Below are positions 50,726 to 59,910 of a stretch of DNA of 64,000 nucleotides, piece by piece (position 1 is the stretch's first letter; each line of letters begins with the position of its first letter). Where the stretch lies: positions 496,001-560,000 of the forward strand of contig CP129480.1 of the NCBI GenBank assembly GCA_030583885.1, in the 5' to 3' direction. The notes under the pieces were generated by a model. The model saw only the letters and a list, made by a program, of their open reading frames with translations, made no database searches and was not told where the DNA came from. Source of the stretch: Anaerolineales bacterium. GTDB lineage: Bacteria; Chloroflexota; Anaerolineae; Anaerolineales; Villigracilaceae. The translations under genes were made by a program, and so were the position numbers.

Positions 50726-53047
50726 ATTGGCTACTACAGCCTGACCCAACGCCAGACCGCCGTCATTGGTTGGGACTTGTTTGTGGAAGTATACAACGAA
50801 GCCGGCGGTTTCCAATCCATCGCGGACGAGGGTTAGCAAGACCTGGTTTTGCCACACGCCGCCGGAGAGGGCGGCTTCGTTCAGGGTCGTTTTTTCACGA
50901 GCCTGTTTGCAAACATCGATGGCGATGTTTGCAATCGTTTTATGGAATCTTGCGCCGAGCATGCCAGCGGATTCCTTTGCGCGGATGTCTTTTGTGATTG
51001 CGGTGAGCAACTCTTTTACTTGTATCGTTTCATCGATCTCGTAAGGATATGGTTCCGCCGAGGCAATGAACGGCTTGGACAAGACTTCCATTTCGATGGC
51101 GGCTTGGGCTTCGTAGGTGACATCGCTGCGGATACCGATGAGGCTTGCCACTGCGTCGAAGAGGCGTCCCATGGAGGAAGTGAGCGGGGCGTTGAGTTTT
51201 TTGTCCACCTGTTGTCGGATAATTTCGATGGATTGCTTGTCCATTTTTTTCAGGAAGGGCAGGTTGTCAATGTCAACACCCAACGCGTGGGCATATCCGA
51301 CTGCGATGCGCCACGGGTGGCGGATGGCGGAGTCACCGCCGGGGAGCGGCAAATATTCGAGGTGGGCAAACCGCTCGAAGTCCGAATACGATGCGAGCAA
51401 TACCTCCCCGCCCCAGATCGCTCCGTCGGTTCCGTATCCGGTGCCGTCGAAGGAGAGTCCGATCACGCGTCTGTTATCAAGAGCATTGTCCGCCATGCAG
51501 GCGGCGATGTGCGCGTGATGGTGCTGGACGGCGATTCGCGGAATATCCGATTTTTGCGCGTACTGCGTGGTGAAGTAATTCGGATGCAGGTCGTGTGCAA
51601 TGAGCTCGGGCTGGACGCGGAAGATGAGCGAGAGATGTTTTATGCCCTGCTCAAAAGATGTGTAGGTTTCGGCATTTTCCATGTCGCCGATGTGATGACT
51701 GAGAAAAGCATACTGGTCATGCGCAAGGCAAAATGTGTTTTTAAGTTCGCCGCCGACGGCAAGGATTGGTTTTGAGTTGAATGGAAGCTGAACAGGATAC
51801 GGGGCGTACCCGCGGCTGCGACGGAGATGGACAATGGACGCTGCATGGTCTACGGTCTTCGGTCTTCGGTCTATTTTTACAACCGAGTCGTCACAGCGTA
51901 CATGAATATCACGGTCGTGCAGGAGAAAGGCATCGGCAAGCGGGGAGAGGCGTTCGAGAGCCTCCTCGTTATCAATGGCGATGGGTTCCTCGCTGAAATT
52001 TCCGCTGGTCATCACAAGGATGGCGGGGGCAGGTTCGCGCGCCAGCGTGGGATCGGACTGATGGAGAAGCAAATGATGCAGCGGGGTGTAGGGCAGCATA
52101 AAACCGAGCGTATCCATGTTTGGCGCAGCGCTGATGGTATTCGCCTCATGTTTTTTTTCGAGCAGGACAATCGGCTTTTCATGGCTTGTCAACAGGTTGA
52201 TTTCATCTTCAGTGATGCTGCAAATGTTTTTTATGGTTTCCAGATCCGCCCCCATGAGGGCAAACGGCTTGCCTGCCCGGCCTTTGCGGCGGCGAAGTTC
52301 CTCCAGCGCATGGGGATTGCCCGCGTCGCAGGCGAGGTGAAATCCGCCGAGTCCTTTGACGGCAATGATCCTGCCTTCACGGAGCAGACGGCGGGTTTTC
52401 AAGATTGCTGAGAGCCGGTATTCAATGGTGGAAATTGTCGGGTTGGGATTCGGGGAATGAGCATGCGTCTCTCGCAGCGCAACGAATGGACCACACTCAG
52501 GGCAGGCCACAGGTTGGGCATGGAAGCGGCGATCCAGCGGATTTTGGTACTCGGCGCGGCAGCGGTCACAAAGTGGAAAATCCGCCATGGTGGTGTTCGG
52601 GCGGTCGTAGGGGATGTCCTTGATGATGGTAAAGCGTGGCCCGCAGTTGGTGCAGTTGATGAAGGGATAAAGGTAACGCCTGTCGTTTGGATCGAACAAC
52701 TCACGCTCACAGTCCGTGCAGACGGCTGTATCCGGGGAAATGGGCTGGTACGCCCCCGAAATGGCTGCGGATTCGCGGATCTCGAAATCCGAATATTCGA
52801 TAGTCGATAATTCGACCCGTGTCAGATCGACTGCCTCGATCTTTGCAAGCGGCGGTTTTTCAGCGGACAGGGATTGGACGAACTGGTCGATGCTGCCCGT
52901 GCTGCCGTCTATGAGAATCTCCACCCCGTTCGATGTGTTCCGTACCCAGCCGTGCAGGTTGAGTCGTTTTGCCAGCCCGTACACGAACGGGCGGAAACCG
53001 ACCCCTTGTACGACCCCGCTGACACGAACGTGCATGGTTGCCATCAT
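50663..53047 (-). CDS. hypF: Carbamoyltransferase HypF
   Basis: 794 residues, slightly long. Order: acylphosphatase domain with GVVQGVGFRPFVY, two zinc-finger motifs (CTDCERELFDPNDRRY, CTNCGPRF, CDRCRAEYQNP, CPECGPF), YrdC-like domain (GRIIAVKGLGGFHLACDA), and a Kae1-like domain with HHHAHIAACMAD. HypF makes carbamoyl-AMP and transfers carbamoyl to HypE for cyanide synthesis. Oddities: a 12-residue segment before LRRSRGYAP, RRPKTVDHAASIVH, comes from a GGAC/GGTC repeat. The C-terminal tail ASREAAKQSPPSRKIASG and stop come from the dispersed repeat at 50649-50725. The ATG overlaps the hypB stop by 4 bases. Confidence 0.95.
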   Translation of the reverse strand: MMATMHVRVSGVVQGVGFRPFVYGLAKRLNLHGWVRNTSNGVEILIDGSTGSIDQFVQSLSAEKPPLAKIEAVDLTRVELSTIEYSDFEIRESAAISGAYQPISPDTAVCTDCERELFDPNDRRYLYPFINCTNCGPRFTIIKDIPYDRPNTTMADFPLCDRCRAEYQNPLDRRFHAQPVACPECGPFVALRETHAHSPNPNPTISTIEYRLSAILKTRRLLREGRIIAVKGLGGFHLACDAGNPHALEELRRRKGRAGKPFALMGADLETIKNICSITEDEINLLTSHEKPIVLLEKKHEANTISAAPNMDTLGFMLPYTPLHHLLLHQSDPTLAREPAPAILVMTSGNFSEEPIAIDNEEALERLSPLADAFLLHDRDIHVRCDDSVVKIDRRPKTVDHAASIVHLRRSRGYAPYPVQLPFNSKPILAVGGELKNTFCLAHDQYAFLSHHIGDMENAETYTSFEQGIKHLSLIFRVQPELIAHDLHPNYFTTQYAQKSDIPRIAVQHHHAHIAACMADNALDNRRVIGLSFDGTGYGTDGAIWGGEVLLASYSDFERFAHLEYLPLPGGDSAIRHPWRIAVGYAHALGVDIDNLPFLKKMDKQSIEIIRQQVDKKLNAPLTSSMGRLFDAVASLIGIRSDVTYEAQAAIEMEVLSKPFIASAEPYPYEIDETIQVKELLTAITKDIRAKESAGMLGARFHKTIANIAIDVCKQAREKTTLNEAALSGGVWQNQVLLTLVRDGLETAGFVVYFHKQVPTNDGGLALGQAVVANVIASREAAKQSPPSRKIASG
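51827..51873. repeat. GGAC/GGTC-type repeat inside hypF
   Basis: Begins ATGGACAATGGACG and continues with CGGTCT-x-CGGTC units; a related segment starts ATGGACAATGGACG inside mvhD at 57439. In hypF it reads in frame as part of PKTVDHAASIVH. Confidence 0.6.
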
Positions 53048-53715
53048 GTTCCGTTGTTTTTTTGTGTGTTTACCTTTCCGACCAACCAGTCTGCCCAGAC
53101 ATCCATCCCTTCGCCTGTTTTGCAGGAAACGGGGAAGGGTGTTACGCCTGGGTTGAGCACTTCCACTCCCTGTTTGAAGTATTCCATGTTGAACGGCACA
53201 TACGGCAGGAGGTCGATCTTGTTGATGATGAGCGCCTGCATCCCCATATACATGCCGGGATACTTATACGGTTTATCATCGCCTTCTGGGATGGATGCGA
53301 TCAGCACGTTCAAATGCGTGCCGAGCAGAAAACTCGCTGGGCAGATCAGGTTTCCGACGTTTTCGACAACCACAAGGTCCAGGTCTTGAAGCGGAAGGGA
53401 GGGCAGCGCATCCGCCAGCATGACCGCATCCAAATGGCAGTCGCCGCCGGTGTTGATCTGTACAGCGGGCAATCCCGCCGCCATCGCTTTTTCTGCGTCA
53501 ATGGAGCTGGCGAGGTCACCCTCGACCACACCGAGTTTCAAGCGGCCGTTCAACGCATCAAGAGTCTTGAGAATAAAGCTGGTCTTGCCCGCGCCGGGGG
53601 ACGCCATGATGTTGATCGCATACACACCGGCATGGTCGAGCACCTCGCGGTTGCGGGCTGCAATGCGGTCATTGGCGGAAAGAATTTTTTCGATAATGGG
53701 AATGCGCGTGTTCAT
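53044..53715 (-). CDS. hypB: Hydrogenase nickel incorporation GTPase HypB
   Basis: The start is set at the ATG at 53715, with GGAG 7 bases upstream. The 223-residue SIMIBI-class GTPase has the P-loop MASPGAGKTSFI, DLASSIDAEK, the metal-site segment QINTGGDCHLDA and NKIDLLPYV. The usual His-rich nickel-storage tail is absent. It works with HypA to insert nickel into the hydrogenase large subunit. Confidence 0.95.
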   Translation of the reverse strand: MNTRIPIIEKILSANDRIAARNREVLDHAGVYAINIMASPGAGKTSFILKTLDALNGRLKLGVVEGDLASSIDAEKAMAAGLPAVQINTGGDCHLDAVMLADALPSLPLQDLDLVVVENVGNLICPASFLLGTHLNVLIASIPEGDDKPYKYPGMYMGMQALIINKIDLLPYVPFNMEYFKQGVEVLNPGVTPFPVSCKTGEGMDVWADWLVGKVNTQKNNGT

Positions 53716-53732
53716 GGTCGATCTCCGATACA

Positions 53733-54065
53733 TCATTCAACGTCAATGCTTTCCACCTGGAATTCATTGCCTTTGCTGATCCCGACAGATGAACTCGAAC
53801 AGGCCGGGCATTCAAACGTTTCACCGTTGGGGCGGAAGACATGTCCGCAACTGCGGCAGGTCATTTCGCCGGGGATTCGTTCAAAATGCAAGATCGAACC
53901 CTCGGCCGCAGTATCCTTCGAGAGGATGTCCCAATAGAACTGGACCGAGTCATCCACAATGGAGGAAAACTGACCGATTACCAGGTTGACCTGTTTGATC
54001 TTGCGGGTGCCGGCGTTCCCCAGTGCAATATCGAGAATGCCCTGTGTGATGGAAAGCTCGTGCAT
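53733..54065 (-). CDS. hypA: Hydrogenase maturation factor HypA
   Basis: 110 residues. The N-terminal MHELSITQGIL carries His2, the nickel ligand. A C-terminal zinc site has CRSCGHVF and CPACSSSS. It delivers nickel with HypB. It lies between the endopeptidase gene and hypB in the same direction. Confidence 0.95.
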   Translation of the reverse strand: MHELSITQGILDIALGNAGTRKIKQVNLVIGQFSSIVDDSVQFYWDILSKDTAAEGSILHFERIPGEMTCRSCGHVFRPNGETFECPACSSSSVGISKGNEFQVESIDVE

Positions 54066-54114
54066 TTCACATTAAACGTACCCCCTTTATCGCAAATATC
54101 CAAGATGGACAAAG

Positions 54115-54612
54115 TCACCCCTGCGGCTGATATTCTTCTTTATGCTTTGTGACTTGTTTTAGCAGGTCAATGACAATCCTTGCCGCGAATGGCACCGCAT
54201 CCGCAACCGGCCGCGAAAGTTCCTCACCAAAGTCATATACCCGCCTTGTCGCGATCCCGATGATCTCAATATCGTCGGGCAGCTGTGCGCCCATGGACCT
54301 GCCCAGTTCAACCGCATTTTGCAGGGATGTATCGTGCGAACTGGTTGTATGGAACGCGGAATAATTGGGCAGGTCGCCTAACTTTAAGATCAGGATGGCG
54401 CCGGGTTCATCCTCCGACGCGAAGGCATCAATCAGGATCGCCCTGTGATAACCAATCAGATGCTCCATCAACGCCAGCCCGCCAAGCGAGAGATATTCGA
54501 CATCCACCTGCGAATCGGGTGGTAGCTGCTTCAGCACTTCGTCAGCGACTTTCCAGCCAACACCATCATCGCCGAGGATGGGATTGCCGAGTCCCACCAC
54601 AATGGTTTTCAT
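54115..54612 (-). CDS. Hydrogenase maturation endopeptidase
   Basis: 165 residues of the HyaD/HycI/HoxW family. GLGNPILGDDGVGWKVADEV has the metal-binding acidic position, and the DAFASEDEPGAI region and TTSSHDTSLQNAVELG hold the other conserved acidic/His residues. It should cut the C-terminal peptide of the large subunit after the histidine of DPCFGCATH, once nickel is inserted. It is directly downstream of that subunit's gene, 42 bp. Confidence 0.93.
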   Translation of the reverse strand: MKTIVVGLGNPILGDDGVGWKVADEVLKQLPPDSQVDVEYLSLGGLALMEHLIGYHRAILIDAFASEDEPGAILILKLGDLPNYSAFHTTSSHDTSLQNAVELGRSMGAQLPDDIEIIGIATRRVYDFGEELSRPVADAVPFAARIVIDLLKQVTKHKEEYQPQG

Positions 54613-54654
54613 GATGATTTCCTCGTTTCACCCCTAACCGATAACTGCCTCCGC

Positions 54655-56118
54655 TTAACAGAACTGTTTCACCACCTCAAGCGGATTTCCATCCGCGTCC
54701 CGAATGGTAATCTCCAAAGGCATCTGCCCCGGCAGGGAATGCGTGGCGCACCCAAAGCACGGGTCATACGCACGGAATGCCATCTCCACCATATTGAGCA
54801 GACCTTCATTGACATTGCCGTCCTTGATGAGACTGCGCGCCGCCTTGTTCGTGGACATCTGGATCGGGGCGTAGTTGTTGGTCGTGCCGACGATGAGATT
54901 CGCCCTGGTCACGACGCCCCGCTCATCGGTCCAGTAGTGATGCGTGAGAGTCCCGCGCGGCGCTTCGACGATGCCAATCCCCTCGGTGGGGATCTCGGTC
55001 GGTTTGGCATGTACATTCGGTGATGTGATCTCGGGGTCGGCGACCAGTTCCACCCAGCGTTCGGCGGCGTAGAGCAGTTCGATCAGGCGCGCCCAGTGCG
55101 TGGCAAGGCGTTGATGTACGGGCTTGCCGCCAAGCGTCTTGTAGAACTTGTCGTGTTCCTCCTGCGCGAGCGGTGTTGCCATGCCGTCGGAGGCGTTGAG
55201 GCGCGAGAGCGGGGTTGCCATGTACACGCCCGAATCCACGCCGTCTTCAAAGCCCTTCCAGCCGACGTTCTTGAGATACGGGAACTTGAGATAGGTCCAC
55301 GGTTCGACGTGTTCGGCAATGTGGTTCATATATTCGTTCGGCGCGTATTTGACGAACTCCCCGCCGTTCGGATCAACCACTCGTACTTTGCCATCGTAGA
55401 AATTGACCTTGTTGTTTTCATCCACCAAGCCCATCGAGTAGGTGCGATGCGTATACACGTCACCAAGGATCAGGTCAACATACGCCTTGTTGCCAAGCAC
55501 GATGTCGTTGAAAAGTTTGAGGCTGAATTGCGCGAAATCCACAGCCCACTTGCCCATCTCTTCGATCTCTTTGCGTTGTTCCTCGGTGATGCCCTTGGTC
55601 ATTCCGCCAGGAATGGACGAGCACGGATGTACTTTGCGCCCGCCAAGCATTTCGACGACGGTATGACCGTATTTGCGCATCTGGATGACCTTGCCGCCGA
55701 TCTCCAACCCCACCTTGTGGATCACGCCAAGGATGTTTCGCTCAGCCACGGGCGCATCGGGTCCCATCACGAAATCAGGTCCACCCAGCGCATAGAAGTG
55801 GGTGGTGTGGTCGGTGCAATAGAACGCCATGTAGAGCAGTTCGCGCAGCATCTTTGCCGTGCGGGGCGGGTCCACCTTGTAGACCGCGTCCGCCGCCTTG
55901 GATGCCGCCATGTGATGCGCCTCCGGGCATACGCCGCAGATGCGGTTCGTCAACAGCGGCATCTCCTCGATGGGGCGTCCCACGACGAAACGCTCGAAGC
56001 CGCGCAGTTCGGGAATCTGAAAATAGGAATTGGCGACATTCCCTTTGTCATCAAGGAATATTTCGATCTTGCCATGTCCTTCGAGACGTGTTACGGGGTC
56101 AATGGATATTCTCTGCAT
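54655..56118 (-). CDS. mvhA: [NiFe] hydrogenase large subunit, MvhA/VhuA-like (group 3c)
   Basis: The start is set at the ATG at 56118 (MQRISIDPVTRLEGHGKI), 8 bases after AAGGA; an ATG at 56127 is 9 bases upstream. The 487-residue catalytic subunit has L1 RICGVCPEAHH and L2 DPCFGCATH, which supply the four cysteines binding Ni and Fe. It continues 24 residues past the L2 histidine, the peptide removed by the protease encoded next. The pattern fits F420-non-reducing, Hdr-linked enzymes. An 80-aa gene lies just upstream. Confidence 0.94.
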   Translation of the reverse strand: MQRISIDPVTRLEGHGKIEIFLDDKGNVANSYFQIPELRGFERFVVGRPIEEMPLLTNRICGVCPEAHHMAASKAADAVYKVDPPRTAKMLRELLYMAFYCTDHTTHFYALGGPDFVMGPDAPVAERNILGVIHKVGLEIGGKVIQMRKYGHTVVEMLGGRKVHPCSSIPGGMTKGITEEQRKEIEEMGKWAVDFAQFSLKLFNDIVLGNKAYVDLILGDVYTHRTYSMGLVDENNKVNFYDGKVRVVDPNGGEFVKYAPNEYMNHIAEHVEPWTYLKFPYLKNVGWKGFEDGVDSGVYMATPLSRLNASDGMATPLAQEEHDKFYKTLGGKPVHQRLATHWARLIELLYAAERWVELVADPEITSPNVHAKPTEIPTEGIGIVEAPRGTLTHHYWTDERGVVTRANLIVGTTNNYAPIQMSTNKAARSLIKDGNVNEGLLNMVEMAFRAYDPCFGCATHSLPGQMPLEITIRDADGNPLEVVKQFC

Positions 56119-56130
56119 GGGTTCCATCCT

Positions 56131-56373
56131 TTATTTTTCGAGTGACGCGCCGCCATCCTTCAGTTCCTTGACGAAGTGCGCCCGTGATTCCACTTCCTCC
56201 AATTTGAGCGAAGCGTACTGCGAGGCTTCCTTCATTAACTTTTCAGCAAGTGCCTCCGGCAATTTCTTGAGGTCTTCCAGCGAATAGCCCTTGTCATGCA
56301 GGTATTCTTCGATCAGGGCTTTTTCCAGCAACGCGTTGCGATCTTCCACAGGTTCGGTTGGTTTTGTAGTCAT
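56131..56373 (-). CDS. Uncharacterised 80-residue helical protein in the hydrogenase operon
   Basis: An acidic/basic, fully helical-looking protein: LLEKALIEEYLHDKGYSLED, then LKKLPEALAEKLMKEASQYA and LKLEEVESRAHFVKEL. No cysteine, signal or membrane segment, so a small soluble protein. It sits between mvhG and mvhA, 12 bp before the latter. ATGACTACAAAACC start with AAAGGAGGATGAC upstream gives a strong ribosome-binding site. Function unknown; its place between the two hydrogenase subunit genes suggests an assembly or complex-accessory role. Confidence 0.8.
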   Translation of the reverse strand: MTTKPTEPVEDRNALLEKALIEEYLHDKGYSLEDLKKLPEALAEKLMKEASQYASLKLEEVESRAHFVKELKDGGASLEK

Positions 56374-56419
56374 GTCATCCTCCTTTCAAGATGGCTTGAC
56401 GTACGCACGTCCTTATAGG

Positions 56420-57415
56420 CTATTTCACCTTCCAGGCATCCCTGTTGGCTTTGAGCAGGGACCCTGCCAGATTGAAGCGATATACCTGTCCGGTCGGGTC
56501 GGGGATGCCGTCCAATATACGGTCGATCTCTTCGGGTTCCGTCGCGTCGATGACGGATGAAAAGGCGGTGATCAATCTCGCACCGTAATCCATCACACCC
56601 TCGGCGGGACCATAACAGCCGATGCACTGCGCACCCACGCCCGGACAGCGCGCCATGCATCCACTGCGCGTGGCGGGACCGTTGCACGGAATCCCCTGCT
56701 CGAGCAGGCACAGGTCTGGGTCAACGGGTGCAATGTCCTGAATCCGCGTGAATTCCTTGATCAATTTGACATTGCGCGCACGCGGACATTCATCACACAC
56801 TGTCGAATCACCCGCGCCGATCACTGCTCCCTTCGGCGGGAGTTCTGCTTCGCCTTTAACCACTTTGATGACCAGATCGATTACTGCCGCGATCTGATGC
56901 GACTCAGGCGGACAGCCCGGCATGAAGTAATCCACGTCCACCACCTGTTCGAGCGGACGTAAAACCTTAGCCAGTGTGGGGATATGCAATTCGCCTTCGG
57001 GTACGTCATACGAAGTGCGCGGATAAATCTCGTTTGGATTATCGGTCGTGATGGTGTTATACGCCGTGTGGACAATGTCACCTACCGGGCTGAGATTTGC
57101 CAGCCCGGGGATGCAGCCTTCACAGGCGCATGAACCGAACGCAACCATGATCTTCGATTTCTGCCGCAGGAGTTTGGCGAGATGCTCATTCTCATCATTG
57201 CGGATGCCGCCGTTGAAAAGCGTGAGCAGGATCGAGCCGTCTTCCATGGCTTCGACATCCTTGTACTTCGCGTCCATTGCCACGGGCCAGAAGACGACAT
57301 CGAAATTGGCGTCCACATCCAGAATTTTTTCATGCGTGTTCAATACCGCGATTTCGCACCCGCCGCAGGACGCCGCCCAGTACATTGCGAATTTGGGTTT
57401 GCCATTCGTTGTCAT
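56420..57415 (-). CDS. mvhG: [NiFe] hydrogenase small subunit, MvhG/VhuG-like
   Basis: 331 residues. The proximal iron-sulfur cluster motifs CGGCEIAVL, GSCACEGCIPG and PGCPPESHQI are present. A C-terminal ferredoxin-like extension with CDECPRARN, CLLEQGIPCNGPATRSGCMARCP and CIGCYGPAEG holds extra [4Fe-4S] clusters. It moves electrons from the NiFe site towards MvhD. Its ATG overlaps the mvhD stop by 4 bases. No Tat signal, so a cytoplasmic enzyme. Confidence 0.94.
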   Translation of the reverse strand: MTTNGKPKFAMYWAASCGGCEIAVLNTHEKILDVDANFDVVFWPVAMDAKYKDVEAMEDGSILLTLFNGGIRNDENEHLAKLLRQKSKIMVAFGSCACEGCIPGLANLSPVGDIVHTAYNTITTDNPNEIYPRTSYDVPEGELHIPTLAKVLRPLEQVVDVDYFMPGCPPESHQIAAVIDLVIKVVKGEAELPPKGAVIGAGDSTVCDECPRARNVKLIKEFTRIQDIAPVDPDLCLLEQGIPCNGPATRSGCMARCPGVGAQCIGCYGPAEGVMDYGARLITAFSSVIDATEPEEIDRILDGIPDPTGQVYRFNLAGSLLKANRDAWKVK

Positions 57416-57900
57416 GCTGGCACCTCCATTTCCTGACCATGGACAATGGACGATTTACCATCGTCCGCGGTCTGCGGTCCATCGTCATCCTTGCCCCAGT
57501 TCAACGGACCCAGTTTGCGGATCTCCTCCACGAACGTGGTGGTCTCACTGGCGAAACGTGCCCCTTCCGCCGCGCTTGCCCACACGAGTTTGACTCGTCC
57601 AGGCTCAATGCCCAGACCTGTGAGCACGCGTCGGAGCAGGAGAAATCGGCGCAGTGCCTTGTAATTTTGCTCGATGTAATGGCATTCACCCGGATGGCAC
57701 CCAGTGATCATGACGCCGTCTGCTCCTTCTGAAAGAGCACGCAGGACGAAGGTCGGGTCGAGGCGCCCGGAGCACATCAGGCGGATGAGTCTCACGTTCG
57801 GCGCATATTTCATGCGCGCCGTCCCCGCCAGGTCCGATGCGCGGTAACTGCACCAGTTGCAGGTAAAGCCGATGATGGTCGGTTCGAATTGGTCAGTCAT
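57412..57900 (-). CDS. mvhD: F420-non-reducing hydrogenase iron-sulfur subunit D
   Basis: The start is set at the ATG at 57900, 8 bases after AAGGAG; a GTG lies at 57909. The 162-residue protein has the [2Fe-2S]-type cysteines CNWCSYRASDLAG, RLMCSGRLDP and TGCHPGECHY of MvhD/VhuD, which bridge the hydrogenase to HdrA. After the family's normal end the product continues as KDDDGPQTADDGKSSIVHG, encoded by a GGAC/GGTC repeat, a segment with no known role. Confidence 0.93.
   Translation of the reverse strand: MTDQFEPTIIGFTCNWCSYRASDLAGTARMKYAPNVRLIRLMCSGRLDPTFVLRALSEGADGVMITGCHPGECHYIEQNYKALRRFLLLRRVLTGLGIEPGRVKLVWASAAEGARFASETTTFVEEIRKLGPLNWGKDDDGPQTADDGKSSIVHGQEMEVPA
57439..57486. repeat. GGAC/GGTC-type repeat inside mvhD
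   Basis: Opens ATGGACAATGGACG, continues with CGCGGTCTGCGGTCC and ends CATCGTC. The first 14 bases are identical to the repeat inside hypF at 51827. Read leftward it encodes GPQTADDGKSSIVHG in the MvhD tail. Confidence 0.6.
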
Positions 57901-57912
57901 GGAGTCCACTCC

Positions 57913-59910
57913 TTACGCTTCCACGGGTTCGAGATTACGCATCAACAAGCCATCAATTTGTGCAATGATCTGTTCATTGCTGAAGCCCGTGCCGCTGATC
58001 GCGCCCGCAGGACAAGCCGCCACGCAGGTGCCGCATCCCTGACAGAGCGCGGGGTTGATCTCGGAGACATTGTCATCTGCGAGGAAGGCAATGGCGTTGA
58101 ACGGACACAGTCCATTGCAAATGCGGCAGCCCGAACACATCTCTTTATTTACGGTTGCCTTGATCGGTTCGAGTGCTACTTCCTTTTGCAGAATTTTATC
58201 GAGCACCCGCGCCGAAGCCGCTGCGCCCTGCGCCACGCTGGATGGAATATCCTTTGGTCCCTGCGCACAGCCCACGATGTAAATGCCTTCGGTCATCGTT
58301 GAGACGGGATCAAGCTTGGGATGTTTTTCCGTGAACCAGCCATCCATCGAACAGGAAATGCCGAATAATTTTCCGACTTCCCTGGCGTCGTGGCGCGGCT
58401 CTAATCCGCTGGAGAGAATGACCATATCCACAGGGATGCGCCTCTGCTTGCCAGCCAGCGTATCTTCGGTCTGGATGATCAGCTTGCCTCTTTCATTGGA
58501 ATAGCGCGCCGCATCCGTGACTTCTGCCACTTTGCCACGCACGAACAACGTGCCTTCTTCGAGCACACGTTGATAGAACTCGTCGTAGGCTTTGTACGCC
58601 GTGCGCATGTCAATGTAGAAGTTGTAGACCGTTGCACCCGTCCGTTCGTGGACGAGATGCGCAAACTTCAGTCCCTGCATACAGCAGATGACCGAGCAGT
58701 AGTTGTTGAAGTTCCTGTCGCGCGAGCCCACGCAATGGATGATGCCGACACTCTTTGGTACGGTCTTGCCGTCGCGCAAAACAATATTTCCAGTGGTCGG
58801 TCCCGCCGCGTTGGACAATCTCTCGAATTCCAAACTCGTGAACACATTCGGCAATCGTCCATAGCCGTAATTGCTCACGCGCCGCGCATCGAACAGGTCA
58901 TAGCCTGTGGCTAGCACGATATTGCCGACATCAATGTTGATCAATTCATCCTGCTGGTTGAAGTCGATCGCGTTGGTTGGGCAGAATTTTTCACACGCCT
59001 TGCACGTCCCTTTTTCGAAATAGATGCAGTTCTCCTTGTCCATCACAGGGAAGTTCGGCACGGCTTGCGCGAACGGTGTGTAGACCGCCTTGCGGTATCC
59101 CAACCCCGCTTCGTACACATCGTCAATGACTTTCTTCGGGCACTTCTCCTGGCAGATGCCGCAGCCCGTGCAAAGTTCTTCATTGATAAAGCGCGCCTTC
59201 TTTTTGATGGTGACGTTGAAATTGCCGACATATCCCGCCACGTTCACCACTTCGCTCCACGTCAACAAGGTGATGTTCGGATGCGTCCCTGCCTCCACCA
59301 TGCGCGGCGTCAGAATGCAAGCCGAGCAATCCAGGGTCGGGAAGGTCTTATCGAACTGCGCCATGTGTCCGCCAATGGATGGTTCGCGCTCCACCAGATA
59401 CACATGGAAGCCCGCGTTCGCGATCTCCAAAGCAGACTGGATGCCCGCGATCCCGCCGCCCACCACCAGCGTATTCGGATTGATCGGGACTTTGATCTCA
59501 TCCAGCGGAGCATTCTCGATCACCCTCGACACCGCGCCTGACACCACCGCCTTTGATTTCGCCGTGGCGACGGCTTTATCCGTGTGCACCCAAGAGACCT
59601 GTTCGCGGATCGAAGCCAACTCAACCAGATACGGGTTCAAGCCCGCGTTCTGCGCCGCGATGCGGAAGGTCTTTTCATGTAAATGCGGCGAGCAAGCCGC
59701 AACCACCACACGCGTCAGCCCAAGTTCCTTGATATCCTTCTCGATCAACTCCTGCCCGAGGCTGGAGCACATGAACTTGTAATCGCGCGCGACGACCACG
59801 CCCTGATGACCGAGTTTTTCCGCCGCCCATTTGGCGACATCTTCGACATCCACCACGCCCGCGATGTTCGACCCGCAGTGACAGACATAGACACCGATTT
59901 TCTCTGTCAT
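57913..59910 (-). CDS. hdrA: HdrA-like flavoprotein of the heterodisulfide reductase complex
   Basis: 665 residues. N-terminal VCHCGSNIAGVVD, a Rossmann FAD site VVGGGIAGIQSALEIANAG, the CxxC motif LDCSACILTPRM and four clusters: CTGCGICQEKCP, CKACEKFCP (with CIYFEKGTC), CSGCRICNGLCP and CQGCGTCVAACP. HdrA flavin bifurcates electrons from hydrogenase to ferredoxin and to the HdrB active site. HdrB and HdrC genes are directly upstream, mvhD directly downstream, so a full MvhADG-HdrABC set is encoded. Confidence 0.95.
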   Translation of the reverse strand: MTEKIGVYVCHCGSNIAGVVDVEDVAKWAAEKLGHQGVVVARDYKFMCSSLGQELIEKDIKELGLTRVVVAACSPHLHEKTFRIAAQNAGLNPYLVELASIREQVSWVHTDKAVATAKSKAVVSGAVSRVIENAPLDEIKVPINPNTLVVGGGIAGIQSALEIANAGFHVYLVEREPSIGGHMAQFDKTFPTLDCSACILTPRMVEAGTHPNITLLTWSEVVNVAGYVGNFNVTIKKKARFINEELCTGCGICQEKCPKKVIDDVYEAGLGYRKAVYTPFAQAVPNFPVMDKENCIYFEKGTCKACEKFCPTNAIDFNQQDELINIDVGNIVLATGYDLFDARRVSNYGYGRLPNVFTSLEFERLSNAAGPTTGNIVLRDGKTVPKSVGIIHCVGSRDRNFNNYCSVICCMQGLKFAHLVHERTGATVYNFYIDMRTAYKAYDEFYQRVLEEGTLFVRGKVAEVTDAARYSNERGKLIIQTEDTLAGKQRRIPVDMVILSSGLEPRHDAREVGKLFGISCSMDGWFTEKHPKLDPVSTMTEGIYIVGCAQGPKDIPSSVAQGAAASARVLDKILQKEVALEPIKATVNKEMCSGCRICNGLCPFNAIAFLADDNVSEINPALCQGCGTCVAACPAGAISGTGFSNEQIIAQIDGLLMRNLEPVEA

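Noticed and set aside
54655..57900. Group 3d NAD-reducing (HoxHY) hydrogenase
   Set aside because: No HoxFU diaphorase genes; the D subunit and HdrABC genes place it with the Mvh/Vhu type.
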